Assembly: GCA_963969395.1 (NCBI GenBank)
Contig: OZ017799.1
Span: 5,892,501-5,956,500, forward strand
DNA: 64,000 bases
From: Pseudoscleropodium purum
Taxonomy: Eukaryota; Streptophyta; Bryopsida; Hypnales; Brachytheciaceae
Direction of reading: 5' to 3'
Within the stretch, counting starts at the first letter, position 1. Every line of letters starts with the position of its first letter. The position numbers and the translations under genes were made by a program. The notes under the pieces were generated by a model. The model saw only the letters and a program-made list of their open reading frames with translations, searched no databases and was not told the origin of the DNA. This document shows positions 12,253 to 24,242 of the stretch, piece by piece.

Positions 12253-13369
12253 CTCCTAAATGCCCAAGGCCTGTTTTGAGCCTCTAGAATTTTGCTCTAA
12301 ATTGAACAAAAAGCCAACATTTTGATACATCGTATCAACTTTTTTTGAATTGTAACTGTACAAATTCAAACTAGACATGTTAGTAATCATGTAGGAAGAA
12401 AAAACACAACAATATCACTTATAAGTTGGAAGATTATAACATTTGACCATGAGCAGGGTTGACAAATCAGTACGTCCGCCCCAAAATAGCGTCCGTTACC
12501 CGGACATCTGGACGTCCGTCCTCACGGACGCCAGCGAACGCAGTGTCCCTCCCGCCGTCAGAAGGCGGACGGGCGGGGCGGTTTAGAAAACCCGTTTTGG
12601 GTTTTTTGTTTTGATTGTTTTCACCCATGAGAGATTGAAAGTGAAGTCATTTTGATTTTGATTTTTCTTATATTGCAATTGCGATTCAATAGAGTTGTAT
12701 ATCACTATTTATGTAAAAGCTAAAATATGAAATATATTTTTGTGGTTGGGGAAACAAGGCGGTCGAAGCGGACAGGGGGACAGGCGGACGGGGCAGACAG
12801 GGGACAGGCAGACGGGGCGGTCCTGATGGATGCTGCGTCCGCCGGGACCGCGAATGTCAGCGAACGCTGCGGACACAATGTCCGCGTCCGGACATCCCGG
12901 ACATCCGACCGTCCTGTCAACCCTGACCATGAGGGTGATAAAACTATGAAAAATTTTCAATTCACTTTTTACAAGTCAAGCTTAAAAAGTTGGTGACGAA
13001 AAAAAATATGAGGTTTAAGGGCCTAACATGAATAACTCAAATCAATTTATGGCTTTTCCAAATCTATTCTACAATTTTTTTGAATGAGTTTTGAATGTGA
13101 TTTTTTCTTCAAGTCCAAGTGTATTCGAGGCTCATTTACAAGAGCTCTCAACACTTCAAGAAGTCAAGATTGCAATGGGTACCTTTGCACAAAACCTTGA
13201 ATAGAAAAATCACTATCATTTATTTTCAAGATCGGATTTTTGATGCTAAAACTAGACTTCAAGAAAAATATTTCAAAAATATAAATTACTAAAAATAGAA
13301 ACTTGGTTAGATTTTATTTAAATTCAAAGTTTTGCAAACACTAGATTTTGGTGCCTCGGGCATTTAGGG
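12253..13369. mobile_element. TTAA-type element D, split by a hAT insertion
   Basis: Begins after TTAA (12249-12252) with CTCCTAAATGC and ends with GGGCATTTAGGG. Outside the nested hAT element it is collinear with element C at 7387-8025. Shared landmarks are GCTCTAAATTGAACAAAA, TTTGACCATGAG and CAAGAGCTCTCAACACT. It is noncoding. The right flank reads ATTA rather than TTAA, so that side has drifted. Confidence 0.75.
12454..12925 (-). mobile_element. hAT deletion derivative, 472 bp, nested in element D
   Basis: Both ends read CAGGGTTGACA inward. An exact 8-bp duplication, ACCATGAG, lies at 12446-12453 and 12926-12933, and the same site is unfilled in element C. The first 300 bp match, in reverse, the right end of the large element at 60930-61227. 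The last 165 bp match the GTCCGC-rich left terminus found at 51450-51620 and 62820-62974. The two ends are fused near 12750 and the whole coding interior is missing. This is the Ds-like pattern of an internally deleted element that needs a transposase from elsewhere. Confidence 0.9.
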
Positions 13370-13897
13370 ATTATATAAGATAATTCAATTTTTTTTAATT
13401 TATTGATCTCTCTAGCTATAAATATATGTTCCATTATAAAGTGATTGTGGTCTGTGATTGTCAAGTGATACTTTTTGTTCCAACTTTTTATTTCACTATC
13501 ACCTTTTCATATCTTTTAACAACCCCTAATTTGATTAAGGTATTGGTTCATATATACTCCAGGGTCCTTTATACTTCGGATAGGACGTTCTCACTTCTAG
13601 TAGTACCCTACAGAAAATGCTGGTCGTCTATACTACTTATGTCCCCTAATTTTTTTTTTTATGAACAGATCTACCAGGATTCTCCTCTTTTCTTCCTTCA
13701 TGTATAGAGACTGGAGCTCTTCATTCAATTGACAGAAGCAGAGAAACAAACCAATATATTCTAGTGCAGATTTTTCCGCGACACGGACTTTTTGAGAATT
13801 TTTTGTAATCTGATGTGGGAAATGTTTTTCATGGAAAATGTGTTCGTTGCCGTGTTAAGTTTTTGGAATGATGACATGTTGTACTGTTTATTTTCAG

Positions 13898-15917
13898 GGT
13901 TAACACAGTAGCAGCCTACTTGATTACCCCTGCAATGGGTGCTCATTTCACTATGTACCTGGCTTCCATGGCAGGTAACTCAGAATTCTTCGCATGATGG
14001 TTGCATTCTATCCCAATATTGGGTTTATACGTGGATTTTTTTTTATTGATGAATCAGTTAAGTATACAATTTCGGTGGCACCCTTCTGGAATTTTAATTT
14101 GGGCAGAAACAAGAATTTCGAAGTGCCGAAATGTTCTCAAATTCCGTTCATTGACCTGATTCTTTGGCAACACACCTTTACAGATAACTCGTCCTCTGCT
14201 GAGCCACCGCTAGGCATTGAGAGGTAAGTTTTTAGTTGAAACACCTGCAAATGAAAGCTTCACGATCTGTGATGGCTGCCCAAAAATCAGAGGTTTTTAA
14301 ATCTTGTCGTCGTTCGTTTGATAGTCAGCATTTTCATCTGAATATTTAATACTTCTTAAGTATACCGAGTTGTGTCCTCATTTCCACTTGTATGAGGGAT
14401 GCAGATTTGTGTTCGTTGTGAAAGGAGAAACTACTTTGATTGCTGATGTGTCTGTGGACACCGCTACCTTGAAGGTCATTTCCTTACTGCAATTTCATGA
14501 AGTGACACATTTCTTCCCCTTTTGGTGAAAAAATTCATCACATAGTTACTGAATGCCTGTAGTGAACTGTATTCATGTTAACAGTGATTTGATGTCCTAA
14601 TGTTACAACAGGTGGACGAGTTTGCTTACATTCCTCCCAATGCGAAACACGTGCTTTCCACGATTCAAACTGCAACGCTGGTGGTGTTTGAGCGGAGGTA
14701 TTGTTAGTGCTGCAGAAGCACCCTAACTTGATTCTTTACGAAATGAGGATGTTATTAAATTTGAAATGTCTCCCACCTGGTGTTTGGATACATTGTAATG
14801 ATTATTCCTGCTCAATGGTTTTCCTTCAGATACTCTAAAGGCATGACACATCCAGACCCTGTTGTTTGGGCACAAGGATTCTGATGAGTTCTAGATCAAT
14901 CTGGGTTCCATAAAAAAATATCTAGAAGTCTTCCTTAAACATTAACCATGCAACAGACGTCCATCTACCCTTGCTTCTGCAATTTTAACATGTTTGTAAA
15001 TGATCTCTGTTGCAGGAGGTCCACTACAACCAACATGGGCTGCTACTTTTGGAAGGCTGTGGCATCTACCGATTAGCTGACAAATGGTTCTTTTTCACTC
15101 CTCACTACTGACTTTGAACTTTTATGACCTTTGAACTGCTGTATTTCATTGATGGTTTTCACCCTTACGCATGCGTTTGTTCCAGTGTCCAGGGGCTGAA
15201 TGTGGTGATAACATGCAGGTATCCTGTCCAAGCTGGAGACGTCATTTGGATGGCTCCGTTTGTTCCTCAATGGTACTAGTCTTTGAGTGTCATTTCGTGT
15301 ATTCTGTATGATTTGCACCTTTCTTGTTCGCCGTAAATGTTGATGAGTCGCCAGGAGAATTTCATTCAACAGGAAGTAGAAGTGACCCATATATTTGTTG
15401 TTATCATCAATTGTGAGAATTGTGTAGCGTTTGTGAGTTTAGATGTCCTACTCTGCCGATAACGTATTGGTTGCAGCAATGCGTCGGGGAGTTGTATTTA
15501 AAGAGAACACCTTTTTGAGCACCCCCTGGATTGGCATGAAAAGGAACTGCTGATTCATGAACAAGAAATAATGACTTTACGAAGAAAAGGAATCTTTGAC
15601 ATCTTGTTTAGCAAGTCTGAGTTCAATTTGAACAAGTGAGAACTCCTCTAGCCAATGACCTATTTTCTTCACGTGTGAGAGCACGTCAGAGCTTTACTTT
15701 TTGCTTGATATGCTCTAGGTTGGCCTGGCTTCGCTCTGAGTAACTCTTCATTGGCATTGTTCTCGAAAGGTGCCAAAGAACATTTATGCTTTGCTCGGCT
15801 GACTCTTCAGTTGTTATGGCTGGGATTGAATGCAGGTCTGCAGCTTTAGGGAAGACGAGGTCGCGTTACATATTGTATAAAGACACCGCCCGAGATCCAT
15901 TGCTACATCCCTACTGA
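13898..15917 (+). pseudogene. Ureidoglycine aminohydrolase (UGHY) remnant
   Basis: The family is a bicupin enzyme of the endoplasmic reticulum that releases ammonia from ureidoglycine in purine breakdown. Exons with matching phases are visible at 13898-13974 (AAYLITPAMGAHF), 14184-14223, 14405-14474 (RFVFVVKGETTL), 14612-14697 (YIPPNAKH, TLVVFERR), 15016-15086 (EVHYNQHGLLLLEG), 15219-15272 (QAGDVIWMAPFVPQW) and 15836-15917 (ALGKTRSRY to the stop). The metal ligands known for the plant enzyme (Glu, His, His and Gln) fit the EVHYNQH and VPQW motifs. What is wrong: the exon after 14830 runs into TGA at 14882-14884, and about 45 residues at the start of the second cupin are absent. No convincing 5' exons were found upstream; one weak candidate (VLYTSDRTF, near 13561-13620) precedes the first clear exon. 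The identity is secure. Loss of function is inferred; a mis-joined assembly is the alternative. Confidence 0.85.
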
Positions 15918-17495
15918 TGTAAGAGGCATCACATTCACCACAAGTCGACAACACACTTCACCAGAGAGAGGGATTGCAACGCCTCGTCAGAAGGAGAGAC
16001 TACTGCACAATATCAGAAGGAAAGATTGCAGTACAGCATGAGTAGGACTAAGTTACAACATATCAAAACCAAGGATTTGCTTCACATGGACCACAACAAC
16101 TAATGCGTGTGAGCACAGGTGCACAGCTTAGTCATCATTTTGTACTGAACTTGATTTTGTTCATTGTGATGAACATGAAATGAAACCTGATTTTTTCATG
16201 GGCCTGACTTTGTTGTAATACTTGTCTTACCATACCAAAGGCAGGAAGAGTGAGTGCTTGACCTGCTCAGTGGAATTAAATAATATATAAATTAAAACTT
16301 GCTCAATTTGAAACCCTTCTGAATACGTCCAGGGATCGTGGAATCCATAGAATCCAAAGTTCTCCTGAGCCATGTGATATCAAAGCAGAAAGTGGGAATT
16401 GCTGAGTTGTGTCTTTTGAAGTAATTTAATCCTGAAAGGATGGACTTATAATTAAGTTGTAACTTTTCAATAATTTTTTTATTTCTCAGCCCCTATTCCA
16501 CCAACAGAACTATATCGATTTATGTGTTTTAAATCAGTTTTTTCACGATGAAATCACATGAGCATGAAATTTTGAAGAAAAAGTGAAGAAAATTCATATC
16601 AAACACTATATATGCTTAAAATATTTGAGAATTTCACCATAACTGAAGAATATATAGTGTAGGATATTTATGGTGTAAAACCAAAATTTCTGTACAATAC
16701 AATATTTGGGAAATAAAAAATACGCACAAATTCCATTTTGCAATAAATTATACAATTTTAGGAAAATTTCAAGATGTTAAATTAGAGGACAAAGTGGGCT
16801 TGATAAGCTTCACTTCCCAATGGAACTCAAGTTCGAATAGAGATTAAATTGAGTGTCAAAATTGAGATGCACAAACAAAACTAAAGAAGTTGTCAAATAT
16901 ACTACATGTATTGTATGCCAAGTGATCTCTCCAAATATTGTATAAGAGCCCTTTTTGAAATTGAATTTCTATCAAACACTACTAAGATGTGAATTTCTCA
17001 ATCTTGCAATTTCAAAGTAAGAAGTTGAAGACCACTAAGGTAGAACAATCTAATGTTATCAATCACCTAATTTTGAAATCTACTATAGACCCTCCCATTG
17101 GTGTTGTCACCCACCCATTACCACAATCTCATCAATTCTTTACCATCACAACAATGCACTAGAAAGAGGACACATTAGTGCGTGGTTTAGTGTGTATCCA
17201 TGCTTTACCAATTTAATCCCAACAAACTTTGAAAAATCATAGAAAATTCATTTCTTATAGGAATGTCTTGATTCTATTTGCAAATGGCTTCTCTCAAACA
17301 ATCTCTCAACAATGTGTGAGTTGACAAATAGCTTCTCTAAGGTACTTAGGCAACAAATTTACGTAGGCATGTTTACTTTATAAGTGTATCACTTCCATTC
17401 AAAAACCAAAGGCCATTTAGACAATTATCCAAGTCCTATGATGTGTATGAAAATATATATGAGTTGTTAGAGTTTTTGAATATCCATCCTCAAGT
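15918..17495. other. Downstream noncoding stretch
   Basis: Contains the 3' flank of the ureidoglycine aminohydrolase remnant and AT-rich sequence. No further exon, RNA gene or element end was recognised. Confidence 0.45.
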
Positions 17496-17499
17496 TTAG

Positions 17500-17765
17500 T
17501 AATTAAGGTGGCTACACTCAAAATTGCACTTTAAGCTGCCATCATTACTTAATATAAATCCCCCAAATCAATACAAATTATATATACATTGAAGAAATGG
17601 TTTCAAAACATCTACCAAAAAAACTTTGATCTTTCGTAACTTTTGCATATCGTATCCAAATGTCACATTCTTTGGTGCCGTTCACTTACCAACAAAAAAA
17701 TTTAAAAATTTGACAACTCTAATAATAGTGAATAGGCACAGTACCAAGATGCGGTTTGGGAGTAT
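17500..17765. repeat. Dispersed repeat R3, copy 2
   Basis: Collinear with 9610-9890 and 27440-27745 (TTAAGGTGG, CTACCAAAA, CTTTTGCAT, then AATAGTGAATAGGCACA). Noncoding and diverged. Confidence 0.55.
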
Positions 17766-17967
17766 CTAGCTTAGGAAAGCAGATTAAAAGAGGATTGTAC
17801 CCCATGGGTTTTTCATGTGGACACCTGCAAGCTGAATAAGTCTCTTTAGTAGCCTAAGATTTTAGAATTGCAATATTAAATGATCTAATGGTTGCACCTG
17901 AATTGTTCATGGTTGTTGACTTATCAATACTCGATAAGAGTATGATATTTCAAGATATTAACAACAT

Positions 17968-18278
17968 ATGGTGAATTTCATTAAAAATGGCAGTATTTCA
18001 TCTGCCATTTTCACACCTTGACATCTAGGACAAGTATACATTGCTGACATCTAGGTCAATTTTAGATTAAAAAAATTTAGGACTAATTTAGATATCAGAC
18101 CGAGTAGCTTGAAAAATATAAGATTGGTGTAGATTTTAGATATCTACAAGATATGTAAATTTCAAAAATCTAGTACTAGTATAGATTCTAGTACAAGCAA
18201 AACAATTCAAACTATGCGGTTTGAACTACTAAAAGTGCCAAATCAACATAATACCGCCATTTTAATGAAATTGACCAT
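17968..18278. mobile_element. MITE with ATGGTNAATTTCATTAAAA ends, copy 1
   Basis: The terminal inverted repeats are about 30 bp. The left starts ATGGTGAATTTCATTAAA and the right, reverse-complemented, starts ATGGTCAATTTCATTAAA; both continue through TGGCRGTATT. A second member lies at 23546-23792. No coding capacity. The target duplication here is unclear. Confidence 0.7.
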
Positions 18279-18325
18279 ACACACATTGTTCCAAATAATT
18301 CTCTTATAAAATAACTCCTCGCCTC

Positions 18326-21300
18326 CTAAGGATGTGGGGGTGCAAGAAGAATGGGTTTGGCAAAAAGGAAAAACCCATCCACCAAATGGCTGTAGAAATG
18401 GGAGGTTGGATGGAAGCTATCCCAGAAAATATGCTCGTCGGGGTTGCTGCAAGTTGGTATGGCTCAGTTGCACAAGTAAGAGACTTCAAGGTCGCCGGTT
18501 CCACAGCACCCACTTCGAGTATACTTGAATCCTGAAGCCAAATCCAACCAGTTGCATGTGAGAGCAATTTTTCAATCATATATAAAAATGTCGTCTTTCA
18601 AAATAATATACACTACATGACCTCGATAATGACATTCTGAAAAAATTAATATCTTGCACAAATTCAAACTATCTAAAGTAAATCAACCCATGACTCATGA
18701 TGGACACTTAGGGAATGACCTCATTATGGTTTTTCTAGTTTTTGAGATTTTGGCTTTCAATGTATGTCTTACAAGACAGTAATGGAGTGATTAATGACTT
18801 TATAAGAAACTTCTAATTTTTCAATGAGAAATCGTTGTAAGAATTGACTTTCTAGTTCTCCCATTTAGAAAATACGATGATTGCTTTTAGGTGAGCAAAA
18901 TGAGCATGATGGATTCAAATTTTGTTGGTTTTAAGGTAATCTACTGACTCTATTGGACAAAGATGCATTGAACACTTCAAAAGTTTATAGCAAATTCATG
19001 TTTTGTCAAAAAAAACATAATTTCAATTGCTCTCATTGTTTCTCCTACTTGCATTACTGTGGAAAAAAATTGAAAAATTTCAGCAACCACATGAGGTCAA
19101 GCTCCTAATTCTGACCATCATGGACTGTTTTACCTTATTATCTTTTGGTTAACATGACTATTATCACCCTAATGGTTCGATTAGAAAAGGAGAATGTGAA
19201 ATGGTAATGTTGTTTGGGGTTCATTCGTGAAGAAGGCCAAGTTTCGTTACCATATTTTTGAGGGTTTTGAATGGCACTATCAAAGAGAGGGTAGATGTCA
19301 AACAAGATGAGTCTAGATCCCAGCATGGTCTTCTTTTGCTTCATGTCCTCCAGCAAGTCCTTGAATTGGTTGTTGAAATCAATGGAAATGTTGTTCTCAG
19401 ATTGGACGCATCCTTGGCTTTGAAGGTGGAATGTGATTTGCTCAGGAATACAACCCAAGGGGGAAAGACTGAGGATGGCGATATTGCAGCCACCCAATGT
19501 GTACAACTCCTGTTTAATTTATCGTCACATAAAAAAAAAAGCATCAACTCCAACACCCAATTACTTAGTTGCATCAATTGCTTCATTATAAGTGTTCAAA
19601 AGATTTGGAATTGGTTTGTATGAATTTTGAAAAAAAATTATATTGCTTGGATGCATTTGCATGTACCTGCACGTGTTTCCGAACCAAACCAAGTAGCATC
19701 GTGGTGTATTGTTTGGGAGTATACTGTTTGCGGAGAGGCGCATTAAGATAATAGTTGTTCACCTAGTCATTTGTACCCGTGCTGATCATGTAGAGAGTGT
19801 TCTCAATGATGTAATTTCCCTTTTGTGACCCAGCCACATTGAGAATCTCGGACTTCCAGTTTTGATACCACTGCAGTTGAGCACCAATCCCTTTCACATT
19901 CTGTTGTAACAAAACAAAACAAACAAAGCTCCGATCAATTCACTACTAATAACACCTCATTTGAGTATTTTATCAAAAAAAAACTTGAACTTAATTGGGA
20001 TAGATAACTGAATTATTTCAATACTCTTCCAAAAATCAATCAAAAAAAAGAATGTGTAACTGCTTGAAGATTAATTGTACCATGTGTGTCTATTGCAGTC
20101 TATTGTTGGTTTAAAAAATCTGGCTCAACTTTGATTTTCTCAACCTTCATAATTAATTTTGATTGTATGATAAATAATGTCCTCTGATGTAATGGAGTTG
20201 AACTTCAGCATGTAGAGATGAAAAGAAAGACTGTTTGGATGATGGTTATGTGCTGTAAAATGTCGTATTTGTTTAAACAGCAAGGTTTTTACGAAATTGG
20301 CTCTCGTCTGATTGCTCTGAAATTCACCATTTTAGCCATTATGACCTTAGTTTGCAAATAACCGTCTCACACTAGGATGCTAATGTCTGGTCTAATGTAT
20401 GATCTTATTGCTTATTAAATTCTTGCCGGAGGTGCATGGACCGATTGAAGGAGGTTATTGTATTTGTTGTGCTTATGGAACAAAAAGCAAACTAAGGGTT
20501 ACTTCATTTATGGAATTCGAAGCATGTACGCACCCATATGTTGTCAGTGCCTTCGAACCGCCTAGATGCTGAGGATGCAAAGTTGACTCCCGTGAGAATC
20601 GCTTCTCCATGTGCTTTTGGGGATAAATAGGGCAATTGGAAAGGGATTCCAAGTTTGAGAGCTGCAAAGATTTCAATCAACGCCATTGTCGCAAGTGCAC
20701 ACAATATATCAGTTAGTGCACATAACATTTGGCCAATGAAAGCAACAAAAACAATTTCTTCTCAAGAAGAAGAATCTTCAGCTCCATCGACGGAGGGTCA
20801 TATCATCCTTCAGTAGTTCCAATTTTCATAAGAGAATGCAGCACAACAACAGACTCCTCCAAATACTCTGCATTAATCATAAATCAGTTGCACCAGAAAT
20901 TCCCTGAACAGGCTTAAGAAATCATGAAAATGCTCACACTACGCATTTCGCAGCATCTAGTAAAGTAATCAAAGTTGGGATTATGAAATTAAAGCATATG
21001 ATCATGTATGGGAAAGACTGCAGTGAGGCATCTCGGTGCCATTGCAAAGAGAAGCTTCCTTATGTGCTGGAAGATATATCTATTGCAGGAAAGAGAGTTT
21101 GAAGGAATGACACTTGAAGGAGTTGTTTTAAAATTTCGCTTACACATAATATCCGTGGCAAGCAGACCATCCATGAAGCGACCCGTGGGTTTGCCTCCTT
21201 CGTAGTTCATGCCGTAAGGCGGAAAATTCGACTTCACAGGGGTGGGCAAGTAGTTGTTGTTGCCAGCATCTACAGTGGAATCACCGAATACCACCAACGC

Positions 21301-21468
21301 AGGAATGATTCCTTGAAGCTCGGACACAGCTGTGGAACTCGTAGACTTAGTCAAGTTGCTGCAATTGCGAGCTCCCGACAACACTCCTAGTGCCGGAACT
21401 TCATTGCTCATCAAAACCAATTGCAAAGCAACGCACACACATGGCCAACCAAATGCGGACTTTACCAT
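18326..21468 (-). pseudogene. GDSL esterase/lipase with two in-frame stops
   Basis: Secreted SGNH-hydrolase family acting on lipid or acyl esters. Five exons, in transcription order, are 21468-21144, 20661-20534, 19900-19667, 19509-19251 and 18531-18326. All have GT-AG borders and compatible phases and total 384 codons, normal for the family. The start is chosen at MVKSAFGW because a signal peptide follows; an upstream Met at 21540 is also in frame. All catalytic blocks are present: [29 protein letters not shown] and FWDSFHP. Lesions are TAG at 19763-19765, just after TGTND where the family has an aromatic residue, and TGA at 18464-18466 in the last exon after SYLCN. With every splice site intact this looks like a recent pseudogene. 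Sequencing error is less likely, as two separate substitutions would be needed. Confidence 0.88.
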
Positions 21469-21540
21469 GGCTTCCAAGCTTTTGCGCAAATAAGTTCCGC
21501 GGAGTACCACCACTACCTGGTGAGCTAGAAAAAAGCTCAT

Positions 21541-23541
21541 TGCTGTGATCCTTTTATCAGTCAGTGCCTCGCTGGTTGGTGACAGACATCAGGAACTGGG
21601 TTGAACAGTTCATAATTTCTACGTTTTTAAGACTGGTTTTAATGGTGGAAGGGACTGGATACCTTTCCGAGAGTTTGAGAAAGGGAATGGACTTAATGCG
21701 TGTTGTTTTCTTGCATTAAGAACGTCTAGATCAGTACTTTGTGTTAGTCACATTCAGCATTATTTAGACACACTCACGAGTTTTTTTAATGTTGTACAAA
21801 GGCCGGTGCAACTTCACTTCGGATCCTATCAACCTGATGTTTGTTACTTAGAATGGCCCAGTTCGATTAGGTAGCTAGTAATCAGAAACTTTAGCTCTAG
21901 CTATACCAGTCCTTTGGGCTTTGAGTTTGAAGCTTCGGGCACTTGAATGTCACAAAATTGGTGCGCTGAAACACACCATTTCAACAAACATGACGAGTCT
22001 ACGTCAATTTTGTTCAATTGGCACAATTCCAGGATCCAAATTGTGACATTATTCTCAAAAAAAGTGTTAAAAATAGGACTAGAATAGATTTGAGTTTCAA
22101 AGTTGCAGATCACAAATTCCGCCGATTTAACAAAATTTATCCTTCATTCCCGAGTGCAATTTGACTGTCGACAGCCAGGTTTATCGATGCAGTGAGTGCA
22201 CGTCGAAGTCAAAGTTTTCTTCGTGACGATTTGACGTACAATGACAATAATTTAGAGTACTGCCCAAGTGCGCGCAAGCGTAGCCTTCAATTCAATTCAA
22301 TCCAATCCCGGGATGCCTAGCATGCTCATGCAGGTGTATTCCTCATTTCCATATTGGAGGAGCTAACCTTGGAGAGCTGGAATGCTCATTCAAGCAGGTT
22401 ACATGAGATATTAATGTTAAGTTGTTTTCTGAAATTATTCAAGAATTATGTCAAAGTCAGAATGTCAGTCCTTTTGGGTTCATCACAGGGCTCACATTAA
22501 AAACCCAATATAATCCTCTCTTTCTCAATTAAAGAACCAACATTTGTATTGACTGGAGAACTTAGTGTTAAAGTTAAATGCATCATTTCTCCCCATGCTT
22601 GGTGCCAATGTTTGTGCACATCATGTAAGTTAAGTTAACCTCAGGTGGTGTGTCTTAAAACTGTCCTTCTCACCAAATTGGCACTAAGCTTATGTGATGT
22701 TAAAATGGTGCCTTTGTTAAGTGAGTGTGATGAAGCACAATACGGTACATTTATAGTTTTTGATGAGTAATTGGAGATTCAGATGAAAGTAGGATGATTA
22801 TTTAGTTCTTGTTTTTGGAGCTTTTCCTTTGAAATCAATGTTAGTGAACACAATCAATGTGGTTGCATTGTCCAACCAAAATTTATGTGCCAATTCAAGA
22901 GTGTGCCAGCAAAAACAATAAAAACTTGAATTTAAAATGAATGCATCATGAATCCACGTGGGTTCATTCTTAGATGTCACTCAATCTTGGTATGATTTTG
23001 GAGTCCCCAAAAGGGTACCAATGAATTATCCTTGCTAGTTTGCCGCAAAGTTCACACTAAGAACTCTTCATTTATTGCTTCTTCAAACAATAACAACCTT
23101 CCCTTCAATGATTTTTAGGCAACACACACAAATATGTAGAGTAGAGTCGCAAATTGATGTACATCCATTAGTATGGATGAAACCTAAAAAATGTGGATGA
23201 AAACACATCTATTCATTCCAAAGTGTATAAAGTCATTCATAATAGATTGATATTGTCCCTAGAATATATAGAAATTGAGCAATTTCATTCACTAAAAATA
23301 GAAAAATTTATTTTTCAATATTCCCTCCAAAAAAATTGCGTCCTTTCATCCTCATACAAGGTTTAGACAGTATCCCTTAGACAATGAAGGATATAGGACA
23401 TGCTTTATTGTGCTCAATATTCCCTCAAATTGAGTCTTACAAGTCAATCCTTTAACACTTGAGTCCTTTTTTGAATATTTGTACATTTTTATTTGTATCT
23501 CTCTATATATATGTTACTTATTTCAATTGTACCACATTTGT
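21541..23541. other. Promoter-side and intergenic stretch, no gene
   Basis: Upstream flank of the GDSL pseudogene. No TATA box could be assigned with confidence, and no further exon or RNA gene was recognised. Confidence 0.4.
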
Positions 23542-23545
23542 AACA

Positions 23546-23792
23546 ATGGTGAATTCCATTAAAACAGCACCAGTACATTAAAATGGCAAAAAAGTAGCCC
23601 CTAAAAGAACAAAAATCTCAACAGAAATGGCATTGGTTTTGACGAAAATTTATGCACTCATGCTTAGCACAATAGTTTGTCCCATGACACAATTGCTATT
23701 CAATGCGTACATAGCACACCAAGAAACCACATCAATGCTCCTTCATGTACAAATGGCATATCGAATGCTGCCATTTTAACGGAATTTGCCAT
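23546..23792. mobile_element. MITE with ATGG-type ends, copy 2
   Basis: The left end, ATGGTGAATTCCATTAAAA, pairs with a right end that reads ATGGCAAATTCCGTTAAAA when reverse-complemented. The motif AACA flanks both sides (23542-23545 and 23793-23796) and may be the target duplication. Same family as 17968-18278. Noncoding. Confidence 0.7.
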
Positions 23793-23796
23793 AACA

Positions 23797-24238
23797 AAGA
23801 AAGATTGTTTCTTTAAAGATTCAAGCATCAATTTGGAGTAATGAAAAATAATTTGGACATGAAGCATTGCGTTGCCCTCACTATATTGGAGAATATTTAG
23901 AGGGAAAAAGCCATGTATATATGTAAAATTCTATTAGAAAGAAAGATACATTGCCTAGGAAAAAAACATTGTTTATGTTCATATCTCTTATGGAGAGTAC
24001 TAGAAGAAGTCCAAAAATTCAAAAAGTAGATAGATCTAAAATAGCCCCATGTCAATTGTAATCCCTATTCTTGTATCCAATTTCATAGTTCTACTCTTTT
24101 GAATCTTGATGTATTAAATTACATTGAATTAAACTTTATAATACAATGTGATTAAATACACTATATATATATCCTACTTTTTGAAACCAAAATCCATATT
24201 TAATTAGAAGACAATTAATATGATTGAAGGCAATTCAA
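23797..24238. other. Noncoding AT-rich stretch
   Basis: AT-rich flank between two transposable elements; nothing recognised. Confidence 0.5.
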
Positions 24239-24242
24239 TTAA

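Noticed and set aside
18464..19765. RNA editing (U to C) restoring the two stops in the GDSL gene
   Set aside because: Such editing is known for organelle transcripts; this is a nuclear, spliced gene. CAG at the TAG site would also give Gln where the family has an aromatic residue.
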